Shown piece by piece: positions 63,156 to 64,000 of a stretch of 64,000 nt of DNA. The position numbers were made by a program, and so were the translations under genes. The notes beneath the pieces are model-generated. The model had not been told where the DNA came from. It was given only the letters and a program-made list of their open reading frames with translations, and did not search any database. Within the stretch, counting starts at the first letter, position 1; every line of letters starts with the position of its first letter. The DNA comes from Ctenosaura bakeri (taxonomy: Eukaryota; Chordata; Lepidosauria; Squamata; Iguanidae). The DNA lies in NCBI GenBank assembly GCA_948474755.1, contig CAOLHI010001283.1, forward strand, positions 434,001-498,000, in the 5' to 3' direction.

Positions 63156-64000
63156 CTTGTTAAGGGATATTGGGTGTCTTCAACTGAGGGCTCCTAACAC
63201 TACCAACCAAAAGACTTTGTGCAGTTATTGCCTCTTTATCTCCTTAAAAAATATTTGTTTCTTGGAAAAAGAGATAATGAAAAAAGTAGTTGGTGACAGA
63301 ATGGTTAATGAGTTCAAGATGCTGATGTCTGGCTCCCTCATAAAATCCCATCAATGAGTGATTCTGTAACAAAAGCCTTGTTTAGAGGCTACCTTTTCCA
63401 AACAGTCCAAATCAACTGGATCATTCATAGCCACATGCCTGTTGGCCCTCTCAAAGTATCCTAAAAAGGGTAATGAGGCAGGACTTACCTCTGTAGATGT
63501 CATACAACTAGATTGGCTTGATATGCTTGGTATTTTAAAATCTTTAACAACAATTTCCATCCTTTAGTTAGTGTAAACATTAGGCTAAATGCCCCATGAT
63601 TTCAGGGATACTCTTAAACTGGTTCCCTTAAATTGGCATTATGTTGGCCACTTTCCTCTCTGGTTCTGAGGATGATCAGAGGGACACGTTACACCTTCTT
63701 GTTACAAGACCAGCAAATTCACTTTTGCATTTTTTAAGAACTATTCAATGGATATCGTCTGGGTCTGATGATTTGAATTGATCTATGAGTGATATAAAAC
63801 ACCTGTCACCTGTTATTTTAAGGAAACTATTATCAGTATTTGCAGAGTGCCTACTACAGTCTAGTTATGCTGCATTCCTCCATTATCATTGTATGTTGTT
63901 TCATTACGGTTGCCAAGATAACATTCTTTGTCTATTTTTCAATATTTGCACACAGAGCAACCTTTTCTTTGATGCTTAGAGTTTTGCATATACTTGTAGG
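63156..64000. other. No recognisable feature
   Basis: Nothing recognised to the end of the window. Confidence 0.4.

Overview
This window is nuclear DNA of a vertebrate, most likely a squamate reptile and probably an iguanian-type lizard. That is inferred from the repeat content: tRNA-derived SINEs whose 3' ends match Bov-B LINEs (Sauria-SINE type), Bov-B LINE 3' fragments, CR1 and L2 LINE pieces, a Penelope-like element with a GIY-YIG remnant, many small hAT, mariner and GGCC-ended MITEs, and solo LTRs. There is no operon structure, no bacterial gene and no CRISPR array. No complete host protein-coding gene could be recognised; almost all long reading frames are chance frames or relics of mobile elements.

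Layout. 1-1000: the end of a MITE, then a GC-rich CpG island with a (GGC)n tract, the only promoter or first-exon candidate. 1.7-3.1 kb: a diverged duplicated segment flanking a minisatellite built on AGGCC. 3.5-8 kb: SINE, GGCC-MITE, and a Bov-B fragment split by a solo LTR. 10-15 kb: a perfect short palindrome, a Penelope-like remnant and three GGCC-MITEs. 16-21.8 kb: SINE, hAT candidate, L2 reverse transcriptase relic, a GC-rich MITE. 23-31 kb: SINEs, CR1, a MITE nested in a SINE, a Gypsy-like relic, a 959-bp solo LTR, palindromic MITEs. 33-43.5 kb: two mariner/Tigger-like MITEs in opposite orientation, a small hAT, LINE fragments and a second solo LTR sitting inside a SINE. 43.5-51.3 kb: SINEs, Bov-B, hAT pieces and adjacent MITEs. 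52.4-53.5 kb: a stretch with few recognisable repeats that may hold conserved noncoding DNA. 54-64 kb: a small hAT with an 8-bp target duplication, a degenerate minisatellite, further MITEs and the 3' end of a LINE with a (TATC)n tail.

The sequence therefore reads as an intron or intergenic region beside a CpG-island promoter, shaped by layered transposition. The strongest direct evidence is target-site duplications: 4 bp at the LTRs, 3 bp at GGCC-MITEs, 8 bp at hATs, TA at mariner-like elements. Several nested insertions allow relative dating. Family names rest on remembered consensus features and were not checked by database search.
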